Shown: piece after piece, positions 13,001-23,974 of the stretch
How the letters are laid out: each line of letters opens with the position of its first letter
How positions within the stretch are numbered: position 1 is the stretch's first letter
Assembly (NCBI GenBank): GCA_003439945.1
Contig: QVRM01001369.1
Location: forward strand, 67,501 to 131,500
Direction: 5' to 3'
DNA length: 64,000 bases
Origin: Dermanyssus gallinae
Taxonomy: Eukaryota > Arthropoda > Arachnida > Mesostigmata > Dermanyssidae
Notes under the pieces: model-generated
Told to the model about the DNA's origin: nothing
What the model saw: the letters and a program-made list of their open reading frames with translations, nothing else
Databases searched by the model: none
Position numbers and translations under genes: made by a program

Positions 13001-14464
13001 CACTCCTCGTCTGATACGTTTCCACACTAGTTGCGTCGGCAACTGCCGTGCTGGTGAACAGGCTACGGGGATAGCAACAACAGCAGCAGCAGCAACAACA
13101 ACGATAATGCCTAAGAAGGTTTCATAAGGCCCACGTAGATAGACGGCAGATAGAAGCCGTCGTCTACTGCGCTGTGGCAACGGCAAGTATGCAGCGCAGG
13201 ACACGCGTTGGGAGATACAGATAAGGCCCACTTGTGTGTCTCGTCGACTTCTCCGCCACGTCGTCCATCCGCGTCGTCGGCGTTGCGCTAATTGCTCGCA
13301 ACCTCCCGCTCTCTCTCTCGCTCAATATATACTTTTCCCTTTCTCTCCTCCCTTGTCTTTCTCCCTTATACCGTGTTCTTTAGAACGGACGCTGGACCCA
13401 CCAGATCCTACCTCAGCTCGCCTGTTCTATTCGTTACTGTAGTTGGCCCAGTACGCATTATCATAGACAAGCTTTTCCCGCCAAGCGCGGCGGCGGGGAA
13501 CGGCCGGGCGTCTTCTGGCCGACTTGATTCTTCCTCTCTCCTCGAGTTAGTTCCAGTCGCGCAAATCTGATAAGGTTATCTTTGTCGCCAGTCTCGGCGC
13601 TTTGGCACATAGCCTTGAAGCTTCGTCGGCTTACTCGGCAAGGTGGCACATGGAGCGATGTCACGAGTAACGCCTCCCGTCGATGGCTAGTTCCGTCGCT
13701 GAAGTTTTCCAGCTGCTTGCAAAGTCTAATGGCAATAGAACCGGGAACCGAGCAATCTTCAAGCTAAGGTTCGAACAGACAGAGACGGGCTTGCGGGCAC
13801 CGTGACGGTGGGTGGCAATGCCTGAACCCCTCGAATGAAAGGGCCCACACTCAGACTTAAGCCCGGCCAGAACGACCTTACTTCTCCCCCTAGATCTATA
13901 TTTCTCGTTCTTCTTGTTCGTGTTGCCCTCCTCTTTCCTTCAATCTCTCTTTCTTTCTTTTTTTTCTTGCTAAGAAGCTGAGACAGAAGATGTTATTATG
14001 TGCAGGAAATTCGTTGACATATCGAGCGTGAAATGCTCTCGCCGCCGCCGTCAAACTGCTGCCACTATATAGCTGCTCTTGCCGCCGCGGCTCTAAGAAG
14101 GTACTACAAGGTGCACAGATGCATAACCGCCAGCTAACCGACCGGCTGGACGCCAGGCAGGCAGGCCTAGGACTTGCACATTATCTTCTGCCCCCCGCCT
14201 CGCTGCGTGTATGCAGGTCCGTGCAGGCTCAGTCGCCTAGCTCTCGTACTACACGCACGTGCATGGATCCATCCAGTGCACTTCCACTCTTGTATAGTCG
14301 GGCGCAAGCGCTGGCTCGTTGGCCCATTGGCCCGTTCGCCACCACTGTCCAGTCGAGCTCTTCGTGCTGCAGCTGCCACTCTGTCGCTGCCTTTAAAGCT
14401 GAATGGCAGTCATTTTTATTTACATCAGAACGCCGTTAAGTAGTTCTCTAGTTAACTTAAGGAC

Positions 14465-14465
<1 letters not shown>
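10061..14465. other. No recognisable gene; repeat patches
   Basis: Mostly AT-rich to 12.9 kb, then GC-rich with a CAG/CAA run at 13075-13102. A 22-bp perfect palindrome of alternating ATT/AAT character lies at 12620-12641. A 124-codon ATG frame on the minus strand (11750-12124) is unassigned and AT-rich. Nothing else can be supported. Confidence 0.5.

Positions 14466-14503
<38 letters not shown>
14466..14503. repeat. (TA)n microsatellite
   Basis: 38-bp uninterrupted TA tract. Confidence 0.97.
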
Positions 14504-14505
<2 letters not shown>

Positions 14506-15597
14506 CAAATGCACGTGTAACGTAGTTTCCCGCGCTGATTATCTTGACACAGAAATGTAAGTTACTGATATCGGTAACTCCCTTATCTACGTAGAGCGCC
14601 TTAGACAAGTTTTTGTCTTTTCTCGCGTAGTGGAGTTTTAGCAAAGGCCCAACATTTTGCTCACGCTTGGATGCAATACTAACGGAATACTGAAGGGAGC
14701 AGGTTATTTTCTCGAGTTCTGTAACAAGATTTGAGTAATATTCGAATATACAGTCTGTTGTATTGACAGGCGTGTACTTTTAGTTAGTTTAAAAAATCGC
14801 ATCAGAGAAACTTAACGCCAACCAGTGTTTTTCTTACATCCGTCAATGGGCACGAATTCTCTCTCGATAGCCCAATGTAATAGATATTTTCTGGTTTATT
14901 GAAGTGCATACGTGAAATACATCGTTTTAAATGACAAAATAGATGTCGACGTCTGACACTCGGACTGAGCGTGTACAAACAACGTACAGCTTACTGGGTC
15001 TATCTCTCTCTCTCTCTCCCCTTATTAACAAAATAGACACATACGGATGTGGGTTGATTTGGTTGTCTATGCTTGTTATATTCCCGGGCTACTCCACAAA
15101 CTGGTGGACGGAAACTTACTGCCGATGATGCATTAGACATGCCTACAGCCAAGAAGTAGCTGCTGCAGCAGCAGCAGCAGCAGTAGTAGAAAATCAGTTC
15201 ACATGGGCGCAGGCGATTCCTCTCACGGACAACAATGCAAGTTCTTCGGGGGAGTCCACCCTCTTTTTCTCTCTCTTTTATCTCATTCACACTCCGTCGC
15301 TTGTTATTGGTTGGACAACTAACTGGCTAGGCGCCAACGGCCAATAGCCAGTAGAGGAGAGTATGTAGACGATCCAGTTCGTTATATTGTAAGCAGCACG
15401 CACAAAACACACACGGAAGGCAACCCGTGCTTCGATGCGATGAATGAGTGAATGAGTGAATGAATGAATGAATGGATAGGCCGACGTCTCGAGCAGTGGC
15501 GGCAGCCGTAGCAGCAGCAGCAGCTGCAGCAAGCCAGCCAGCCAGCATAGCATCGCAGTCACGATCAGCTCCGAAAGCGATTTGACGACGCCACACA
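14504..15597. other. No recognisable gene; triplet and tetranucleotide repeats
   Basis: Contains a CT run (15004-15018), a CAG run (15165-15184), a GAAT/GAGT tetranucleotide repeat (15439-15475) and a second CAG-type run (15510-15530). Composition rises toward GC-rich at the right end. Confidence 0.5.
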
Positions 15598-16137
15598 ATG
15601 GCGAGCATGCGAAAGAATGGAAAGCAGAACGCTTTCTCTTCTCGGGACCCACATTCGTCCGTCCGCGGCGCCCTGGAGAAGTGTGCAGAGGGCAATTCTC
15701 ACGATTACATACGTACACAGGCCGACGGCGGCCATTCGCCCACACGCGCTTTGCCGCAAGAAGCGGATAACTTGGAGACAGCAACGCTGTACAAGGAAGG
15801 CCAGCACGGCAAAGCTTCTCTTCTCTCTGTTCTTTTGCATTGGGATTATCGGGTCCGACATGAATGTCGTCGTCGTCGTGGTCGTCGTCGTCGTGGTCGT
15901 CGTCGTTGTGGTCGTTATCGTTGTAGTTGTAGTCGTTGTCGGTGGCAGCTGCCACGGCAAGAATGCCGTGATGAAAAAGTTGTCTGTATGCCGGCCGCAA
16001 GCGTAAATCGTGTTGATCGATGGCAGAAGCGTGCACGTAGACGTTACACGCACCTCCGCAGTTCGCACAGCATGCGCTTACTTGTACAACTGAGTCGTCG
16101 AGAGAAACGCCGACCGAACAGAAAAGCGGTTGTTTGA
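15598..16137 (+). CDS. Hypothetical 179-aa open frame, candidate coding sequence
   Basis: Product not recognised. The frame opens with ATG in a good initiation context (A at -3, G at +4) and runs 179 codons. The first 80 codons are mixed and GC-rich at the third position, beginning MASMRKNGKQNAFSSR. The frame then crosses an interrupted CGT/GGT repeat (15865-15940), giving an arginine/glycine/cysteine-rich stretch, and ends basic. Longer open frames on the opposite strand are built from the same triplet repeat, so length alone is weak evidence. No domain, signal peptide or membrane segment is apparent. It could equally be a repeat-rich 5' untranslated or intronic segment. Confidence 0.22.
   Translation: MASMRKNGKQNAFSSRDPHSSVRGALEKCAEGNSHDYIRTQADGGHSPTRALPQEADNLETATLYKEGQHGKASLLSVLLHWDYRVRHECRRRRGRRRRGRRRCGRYRCSCSRCRWQLPRQECRDEKVVCMPAASVNRVDRWQKRARRRYTHLRSSHSMRLLVQLSRREKRRPNRKAVV
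15865..15940. repeat. Interrupted GTC/GTG trinucleotide repeat
   Basis: Imperfect CGT/GGT run that keeps several frames open on both strands. Confidence 0.9.
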
Positions 16138-16271
16138 AAAACCAAATCAAGCCGGGCTTGCGGCAGCCCGTCAGCCTCGCTAGTCAGTCGGACTCTCTCG
16201 TCGTAGAGCCGTCGCCCCGTTGGCACGACCGTGCCGACGTCTGCCCTTCTCGGCCGACCTTAGTTACAAGC

Positions 16272-16436
16272 ATGGTGAGCAAAACGGACGTGAAAAACGT
16301 TGAGTGCCAGCAGAAAACGGCTGCTGCTACGGAACAACCAGTGCTATCACGGCAGAAGAAGGAGACGAAGAAGACGACGACGAAGCAGAAACGGGGCAAA
16401 CACAGTACCAACAATATGCGACAGTGGTTAATCTAA
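16272..16436 (+). CDS. Hypothetical 54-aa lysine-rich frame
   Basis: ATG-initiated frame beginning MVSKTDVKNVECQQK and continuing through a KKETKKTTTKQKR-rich stretch to TAA. It lies 135 bp after the preceding candidate frame. The protein is unrecognised; the lysine/threonine bias partly reflects an AAG/ACG-rich stretch. It might be an initiating exon of a spliced gene or chance. Confidence 0.12.
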   Translation: MVSKTDVKNVECQQKTAAATEQPVLSRQKKETKKTTTKQKRGKHSTNNMRQWLI

Positions 16437-16940
16437 CTGTCTAATCGCAGCACAGTGACAGTAACCACGATGTGGTGGGCTGTTTGAGGGGCTAGGCCAC
16501 ACTACACTGCAAGGGTACAAAGGGTAGATATGCGAAAAGAAAAAGAAAAGCCAAGACACGTGGGTAGATAGGTAACCAAACATGGGGAAGGTCGGTAGGG
16601 GCCGCCGAATTGGCCGCTAGAAACCCTTAATTTTTTCTTCGCTTTTGCTTATTCCTGCTCTAACTTTCGTCGATGGACAGGTGGGCCACCCACTACAATG
16701 ATTTGCAAATACAAGAGGGCCTTGCCTTTAGCAAGTCAACCAATGTGTCACATGGTGCAAAACTAAGCAGTAGTGTCCAGGCCCATTTCAGCAATGGCTT
16801 TTCCCAAGGCAAGGTTTATGTGTTACATCAATAAAACCAGCATTCCGGCAAGGGAAAGCTGCGGCGCAACAAGTGACTGAGCCACACAACGCGCTGAAAG
16901 AAGTCTACTGTCACAGCACACAATCGGTAAAAGAGAATTT

Positions 16941-16945
<5 letters not shown>

Positions 16946-16979
<34 letters not shown>
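16946..16979. repeat. (TA)n microsatellite
   Basis: 34-bp TA tract. Confidence 0.97.
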
Positions 16980-16981
<2 letters not shown>

Positions 16982-17043
16982 CTCAAACCTTTAGTACCTG
17001 TTGCGTTCTCTTGTGCATGTCTTCTGCTTTTATAAAATCCCGG

Positions 17044-17063
17044 TATATATATATATATATATA
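17044..17063. repeat. (TA)n microsatellite
   Basis: 20-bp TA tract 64 bp from the previous one. Confidence 0.95.
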
Positions 17064-17396
17064 CACTACAACAAGATGTCGGAGACGCCATCCAACTGAA
17101 TAGAAGAACAGAAGCAAGATGGCTTTTTATTGTAGTCAGCTAACTAATATGTATTTCTGGCTTTTTAATTTAGTTGTTTGGTTAACCACGACAAAAAACG
17201 TCGCAGCCTGCCGCTTGATGGCCACAGACTAAAAACGCTTGGTTGTTTACAAATAAAAAACAAAAAATGTTCTTCTCCGTTATGCTAGCCATCGATCTAG
17301 GTTGAAATGTTTATCCCTGCGCTGTTGTTTTGATTATATATATATATACATATGAGACAATTATCCATCAGTATTCTTAATAAATAACAATATTAA

Positions 17397-17400
<4 letters not shown>

Positions 17401-17479
<79 letters not shown>
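17401..17479. repeat. Long (TA)n microsatellite
   Basis: 79-bp pure TA tract, one of the two longest in the window. Confidence 0.97.
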
Positions 17480-17482
<3 letters not shown>

Positions 17483-17830
17483 TAAAAAGCCCCGTTCTCT
17501 TTTTGACTACCATGCTTAACAGAGTGAGAAGCGGCTGTGTTAAGGCCTCTCGTCATGATTGGGCTTTGAGCAACGTAGGTAACCAGCTTATTATGCCGAC
17601 AGCTTCTGTCGGCGTACCTACCCGTCGTTGCAGGCAAACGCATATTTGCTCACTTTGATGCTACCAAATTAGCCATATCTGTTGACTTGACCACAAGATG
17701 GTACTGTATATAGAAGTAGTCTAGCTTGCGTGTATGCTGCTAGGTGCGATACGTTAAAAAAGTGTACGGCACACGAATCAGAAACACAGCGGCAGCACTA
17801 TTTGTGCAAAATGATCGGGTGATCCCTCCA

Positions 17831-18187
17831 ATGGAGAGAGAGAAGCGGAGAGAAAGTGAGAGGATGCTGCTTGTACCAGCGCTGAGTTCGGGAACGGGCA
17901 CACATCACATCGCGACATGGTCTTCCACACACACTAGGGCACAGGCCGAGCGGCCTGCGGCCTGGGACCAGATATACGTATACTTACGTAGTACGTACGC
18001 CGAACAGCTCCGACGCGCCAACGTGACGGATCGCCAACCGACGGATGACGGATTACCTTCGATGAAGGCCGAGGAATACGTGGCGACCAAGGTGAGGCTG
18101 TGCCGGCGGCGTTGCGATAGATCTTCAACAGTGATGTGGAAGCGAGAGGAGAAAGAGAGGAAAGAAAAAAGACGTAGAGAGAAGTAG
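17831..18187 (+). CDS. Hypothetical open frame with consensus splice donor
   Basis: ATG-initiated 118-aa frame starting MEREKRRESERMLLVPALSS. After 87 codons (...KAEEYVATK) a strong splice-donor match, AAG followed by GTGAGG, falls in phase 0 at 18091/18092. Past the donor the frame becomes purine-rich and lysine/glutamate-rich, as expected for read-through into non-coding DNA. If real, this would be a 5' coding exon ending at 18091. The protein is not recognised and no acceptor or second exon could be identified. Confidence 0.2.
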   Translation: MEREKRRESERMLLVPALSSGTGTHHIATWSSTHTRAQAERPAAWDQIYVYLRSTYAEQLRRANVTDRQPTDDGLPSMKAEEYVATKVRLCRRRCDRSSTVMWKREEKERKEKRRREK

Positions 18188-18740
18188 AAGAGGGCCAACG
18201 ACAGCGAACAAGATAGAAGACGAAGCTCAGACTGGCTTGGCTGGTAACGATTCGTACAGAACGTCCGTACATCCGTCCAACAGCCATCTTGCCGTGTTTA
18301 TTTGCCGAATTTGGCTGCAAAACTGGCGACATCGAATGTAGTCGTCCTTGAGATACTAGCGGTAGTAGCAAATATTGTAATACTGCAAGTAGACGTAATA
18401 GTCTTAGTAGTAGTAGTAGTAGTAGTAGTAGTAATATTACTACGTTGTAGTCGTCATCATCAGCGTCGTGGTGGTTGTGCTGTAATGTAAATAAGCGCAG
18501 TAAATACGCCCCTCATATGGATTCCGTTTACAGCGCCGTCCGCCGCAACATTGCTGCCACAAACGGCGATCCTCGCTCTTTCTTTCGGCCTTAGCACTTT
18601 CTTCATTTGCAATTACCAATTGATGAGAAGGAACTTCCTTCGAAAGCCTTCACGGTCTATGCGACATCGCGCTAAGCACTGCCCCTTTTAGCGCTTTAAA
18701 GTGGCCATCTGTACGCACGCATATGTAAAAAGAAATAAAT

Positions 18741-18742
<2 letters not shown>

Positions 18743-18773
<31 letters not shown>
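18743..18773. repeat. (TA)n microsatellite
   Basis: 31-bp TA tract. Confidence 0.97.
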
Positions 18774-18777
<4 letters not shown>

Positions 18778-19177
18778 GGGTGCGAGTTGTTTGGTAGAAT
18801 TCGGCTCGTCGTTCGAGTCGAGCGCCTTGCTAGGGCTATTTGTGGCAATAGGGAAATGTTTTCTCGCAAACAAGTAAGAAAGCGATTTCCATTATATGAT
18901 CGTCTTCTGCCCTTCCAGCTGCGTTTGGCAGGTAGCAACGTTGCTCGGCTACACTCTCCCAATAAATCTTTCTATATTGCCTTTCCTATCCGTCGCCGTT
19001 TAGGCCCTACCCTCAGAGCCACGCCGCCGTTATGTTCATACATCGAATGCGCTCAATCGCCTTACGCGAATTGAAGCTAAGCGAATATATTGCACATGCA
19101 CGCCGGTACGCATTGTAATGTATCTTACTGGTGTAGTTAGAAGAATATTCTAAGTTTTCGCTCATTGCCTAACTTTG

Positions 19178-19183
<6 letters not shown>

Positions 19184-19219
<36 letters not shown>
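19184..19219. repeat. (TA)n microsatellite
   Basis: 36-bp TA tract. Confidence 0.97.
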
Positions 19220-19222
<3 letters not shown>

Positions 19223-19561
19223 TTCATATTACAATACAAGCCTTACAATCCTATATATATCAACTCCCGGCAAATGTGTAAACTCAGGGCATTAGGTCCA
19301 GGGTCGGGCTGGTCCACACAACTAAAGTAACTCTCACCGAGGCAGCATCCCCCTCTAGATATCTCATGACAGACGTTGCAAGTAAATGCTCACTCGCCAT
19401 TTTGTCTTCTGTACAAAGCGCCAGTCTTCTTCACATCGCTGGGCAGATTCATCATAAGCAAGCCAGCCTTTGAATATTTCCTGCACTTGGCTGCTGTCAC
19501 TAAGGCTATCGCGTTTGCAGGGCGCGCTGCACATGTGCTGACCATTGGGCTTAAAAGGAGA

Positions 19562-19563
<2 letters not shown>

Positions 19564-19607
<44 letters not shown>
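19564..19607. repeat. (TA)n microsatellite
   Basis: 44-bp TA tract. Confidence 0.97.
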
Positions 19608-19611
<4 letters not shown>

Positions 19612-19931
19612 AAAAAACATGTGGAAAATAAAACGTTCGCCACCGCAAACCAACGTCTGCAAAAGTGTATGACGGCTAAGGGAAGTGGTGTACAAAGGTG
19701 AATGACACAAGACCGGGCCGACAGAAACGCGTGTATCTACCACAACGACTGTGATAGTTTATTGTTAGCTCTAATCCGGGTGAAAATGCTGCCCAGCAGA
19801 CACTGGAGAAGATATTTTAACCCGCAAGTTTTTTTTTTTTCCGAAGAATAGTCGTCCAAAGATGGTAGTTACGATACGAGTGATAAATCGAAGAAAATTT
19901 AGAAGCCGCACAAGTTGAGGACGTAAGAGCC

Positions 19932-20312
19932 ATGCCACGAGCTCGTAGCGGAGTTATTCATTTCTCCCTGTGGATCCGGCGCCGCAGCGACAACAATTCT
20001 GGTGTGGTACCTCAATGGGGGCAGGATCGTTTACAGCGGTACTTCAACAATGTCTCATTACGCTTGCGTGTACCGGATGACTCTCTATCCTGGCAGGTTA
20101 CTTCTTGCGCATGCATGTATATACATGGTATCGACATGACTGGTGGCCAGTCCAGTGTTTATTCACACTGCACGCCAATAAACCGTTTGCTGAGAGCGCA
20201 CTGGATGTTTGCGCAGCTTAATTTTTTGTCAGAGTACCTGCTTCCGGTGCTTAAGTCACCGAGCCATTCGCTACAGGTATCAGAAGAAGGTTTGCATTTA
20301 CAACAGTATTAG
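19932..20312 (+). CDS. Candidate host exon (126-codon ATG frame)
   Basis: The most protein-like host frame in the window. It is also open upstream of the ATG for about 15 codons (EENLEAAQVEDVRA). It reads GVVPQWGQDRLQRYFNNVSL and LRVPDDSLSWQ. A donor-like CAG/GTTACT in phase 0 follows SLSWQ at 20096/20097, and another CAG/GTATCA lies at 20276/20277. The pattern FNNV...VP..(S/T)L..WQ recalls the extracellular part of TMEM8/PGAP6-type membrane proteins; this is a memory-based resemblance only and may be chance. Codons are fairly GC-rich at the third position. A complete gene was not traced. Confidence 0.3.
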   Translation: MPRARSGVIHFSLWIRRRSDNNSGVVPQWGQDRLQRYFNNVSLRLRVPDDSLSWQVTSCACMYIHGIDMTGGQSSVYSHCTPINRLLRAHWMFAQLNFLSEYLLPVLKSPSHSLQVSEEGLHLQQY

Positions 20313-20340
20313 TGTTAAGAGTGACAGCAGCAGTAGAAGG

Positions 20341-20771
20341 CTATCGTTATCGTTGTTTATCTTGGTCATGTTTTTAGCATATGGCCGAAAGGACGCGCGC
20401 GAGACAGAAACCAGGATCATCGTGAAATTGTTTTGTCCCCGACCGCCAAATGACGAGTAAGTGGCCATAGTGGGCCACGACGTGACCGTAGATATAGTGA
20501 TTGCCGGCGGCCCGAACCAGCTCATGGTGTTCTACACTTCATCATCTACGGCTCGCAGTGCGGTGCCATGGACCGGAGTAGTCGCCAATGACACATAGCC
20601 AGTGAGATTGCATTGTAATGTCGCTTCGCCTGGGGGGCCTGCACTCACTGCACTGATGAAGTCGACATCAGTGTTTCTTTTCACCCCTCTTTTTTTCTGA
20701 TTATAGGTTTTGGACGTTTCTTTCGTTTTCGCGGCCTTCTGCAACTTCTCGACCGTCGCCCAACTTGCCAT
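20341..20771. other. Coding-like segment of uncertain strand
   Basis: On the plus strand one frame reads RIIVKLFCPRPPNDE, TAA, then VAIVGHDVTVDIVIAGGP...GVVANDT, TAG, then PVRLHCNVASPGGPALTAL, with GC-rich third positions. An acceptor-like TTTTTAG precedes 20378 and a perfect donor GTAAGT starts at 20457. On the minus strand an 79-aa ATG frame (20771 to 20532, MASWATVEKLQKAAKTKE...) continues in frame after one TAG. Both readings cannot be right. The segment is probably related to the exon-like frame just upstream, or is a decayed coding piece. Confidence 0.25.
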
Positions 20772-22416
20772 TGGTGACCAACATTGATAATAACCTATCT
20801 CAATCGTCGTCGTATCGGTTGGTCTTCCGTATCATCGGCAAGTGTAGGAGATACTAGACAGAGCCAGTTGGCACAGCCAATCCCCCTTCAGTATCCATAC
20901 TTTGCTTCCTCGAACTGTTGTTCCTTGAATGCATTGACTATATAGAACAACGCAGCTTCCCGGCTACGTAGGCCAAGCTAGCTTAGTGGGACATATTAGC
21001 TAGCACGCATGCGGGTTTAACGTAAGATTGCGGTGGCCTAACATACAGCAAACTTCCACAGTAGTGGAGGGGTTCAAACGGAATACATTCAATGTCGAAG
21101 AGGAAAAGCTTGTAATTTAACAGTGTTTACAAAGGTATTTTTAACTTGGCTTTATAGGTCTGTGGATAAAGAAACGTGAAATATTTTGTTACACACTACT
21201 GCAGATACCAGAGCTGCATTCAATCATTAAAACTAAGTTTTTTTTTCGTTCTAAACAATCCTCCGTTTCTTACGAACGTGGAATCGCCGCAGAGCATAAA
21301 TTTAATGCGCCGAGAGCCGTGCATGTGGAAACATTTAGAATTTCTCCAACGGACCTTGTAGAACCATGGCTGCGGACTTTCAGCGGTCATAGCATCTATT
21401 CTCAATGAGTGTCCCTCAAAGAAAAAGCGATCCACAACAAGGATACAATCGGGGACAATTTGATAAATGGCAATGCTAGTATTCTAGGCTACGCAGCCAC
21501 TAAAACTTAAACATAACGTCACAGTTCGGGTATCGTACGAAATATGGTGTTCTGACAAATTGAGGCACACCAACACTACATATAGAATATGCTGCACCAC
21601 CATTTCTGCAATATGACCCATCTGTGGGTGTTGACGGTTGTTCATGCTGCCCATGTGTGCACCCGATGCAACCAGAACGGTTCAAACTTTTACTAATTAA
21701 ATCAATGTCGTAGAATTAACTGTAACCACATATGTCGTGTTCGATGATCCGTTAATTGCAGAACCATATAGCCTAACGCACTGACATCCTGGGCTTGTTC
21801 AATATCTGTTCACGGTGGGTGTTACGCTTCTGGAATGTAGGCTTTAAGCTGGAACGATACCTGCTCCAGTTGGCTAACCACTGAAAGCTTGAGTGCGAAA
21901 CGGGAACTCACCCTCGCCTCACTGGCAGACCTTGCAAATATTGACGTTGGGTATGTTTCAAACCAACGGATATCTAAGCAGGCACGCTGTCAGCAGACAA
22001 AGCTGGTCATGTCATTCGTAGTGAGCGCACGACAAATTGATCTATCGTTGTACTAAAATAATGAAAATGCATAGTGTCATTACGCTGACTGACGCTGGCT
22101 TCGACCTATGATTTACTCTGCTAAAAACGCTAATGTTTTTCTTTAGCTTGATAACTGTGTATTTGTGTGTGTGTATATATTACGTGGAATCAAGAGGCGC
22201 TGTGCACACAACGCTGCTACCGACAACATGATGATGATGATGACGACCATCTCCATTACGGCAAATGATGGTTCCAAACTGTCATCGTTGAAATCTCCTT
22301 AGCTGTAGTGGCCTTGTTTTCGTCTGCCAAATGTGTTCTCTACTTCAATCCCACTCGAGGCCGGAACGATAGGAATGTAACGCGAACTGAACACCAGCAG
22401 AGGTTGGAACAGCGGC

Positions 22417-22437
22417 GGCAGCAGCAGCAGCAGCAGC
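22417..22437. repeat. CAG trinucleotide repeat
   Basis: Short CAG run coding for glutamine in one frame and alanine in another; no protein is supported around it. Confidence 0.9.
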
Positions 22438-23950
22438 GTAGCGACCGTCAAAGCCAGCGTCGGTTGGTTACTGTGGCATCGCTAGCGTCCTACCTACGTC
22501 CTGCAGAAGTCTTTTGCAGGACATACCCAGGCTACGACGGTGCCCAGCTACTGGTGTTTCTGCTGCCTTGACTACTGGATCAGCGCTCTGCTCCTCGTGT
22601 ATCGCCCTCTGTCTTACTCTCTCCTCTCATGCTGCTGATGTCTCGCTTTCAAGCAAGAGCAAAAGAGGTGAGTCAGGACTCACCACCTCTTTTCTTGCTC
22701 TGTCCTGTTTTCACCAAAAACAATGGCAGACAAAGACCAAACGGCATCCGGCAGCAGGACGACGCCAACTCAAGCCGAACACGTCAGTCGTGATAGCATT
22801 CATTAATTTCAGCGCAAGGTATTCGGCATTCGCCTTTCCGAAGGCGCTTCTTCGTGACGCCGATCTTCGATCTGCTTCTTTCCTGTAATACTACAGCAAT
22901 ACAGATCTAGCCCCGCTGTTCTAGTTGCTAACGGCCCTACTCGCCCTTTTGTCTAGGTGTAGACTCGGTAATCTCGATTGTCATCGTCAACGGCAGCGGC
23001 GGCGGCTGCTGCAACCGCCTTTCGACGTTATAATACGACTTTCACCACTACCTTGACTCGCAGAAGCTTCTGTCGTTGCTGGTGCTGTTGCTGCCGGTGC
23101 CGCTCGCCTCCACTGGTCTGACGCTTAGTATAGCTACCTCTAATGGTGCGCACTACACTGCAACAGGTACGGGTCATACGACGAACAACCTGCCACATAT
23201 ATCTTTCTTACGCTGGGGTCTTTCATTGTGCGCGCTCCTTAGTGGTCCTCGGTGGACGAACAAGGCACATGCCCGTCATTAAGTGATAGATGACACTAAA
23301 AGATCACTAACATGGTCACTGTTAATATGATTATTATGTTATCATCACAGATTAATGGAAACCCCACCACCACCACTACTACTAAGTTTGGCTTAGTCGA
23401 GTGCTACGCTACTGATACTAGCACATTCACCATTGTTTCTACTGGTGCGGCTGCTTCTGCCTACTATTACGGCTACTACGATTACTAATACTCAGGCTGC
23501 TCCCTGGATTCCTTCCCGTCCAACCCTCCTCCCCCCCCCCATTCTCCAATGAACTCTCTAAACCACCCGTCCGTTCGCCAGGCAGACTCGGCACCTTGGC
23601 TTTGGAGCTAGGTGTCTCTTTCTGTGCCGCACGACCGAGAAGACTTGATGGCCTAAACGGACCGAAATACCACCTCCAATCGATCCAGCCAGAAGAGAGA
23701 GGGCAATTGATAGGCAACTCGAGGTACGGTAAGGTATTGGCGAAGGAAAGGGAGGAAAACACCATCGAACAGCTCAGCTGCGGTTGGCTGCTGCACTATT
23801 AGCAGCTCTGGTGCCAGCGTCTGAGTCCTGCGTGTCTGCGACGCGTAAACGACAGCCAAACTTAACACGGTGCGCCAAGCCGTCACCGCCGTTCGCTCAC
23901 GGCGCCCTTTCCTAATGAAGTGTCCTTGACCACCGACGCTGGTTGTTATT

Positions 23951-23974
23951 GCCCGCCCGCCCGCCCGCCCGCCC
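23951..23974. repeat. CCCG tetranucleotide repeat
   Basis: Six units of GCCC in a GC-rich patch. Confidence 0.9.

Larger units (their letters stand above)
16437..17830. other. No recognisable gene; TA-rich
   Basis: Three long TA tracts dominate (16946-16979, 17044-17063, 17401-17479). No other support for function. Confidence 0.5.
18188..19931. other. No recognisable gene; TA and TAG repeats
   Basis: Contains a TAG run (18405-18432) and three TA tracts (18743-18773, 19184-19219, 19564-19607). A run of 12 T lies near 19829-19840, upstream of an exon-like frame. Confidence 0.5.

Noticed and set aside
15287..16150. 287-codon open frame on the minus strand
   Set aside because: It starts with TTG and is carried by GTC-type triplet repeats that also keep the other two minus frames open; no family resemblance.
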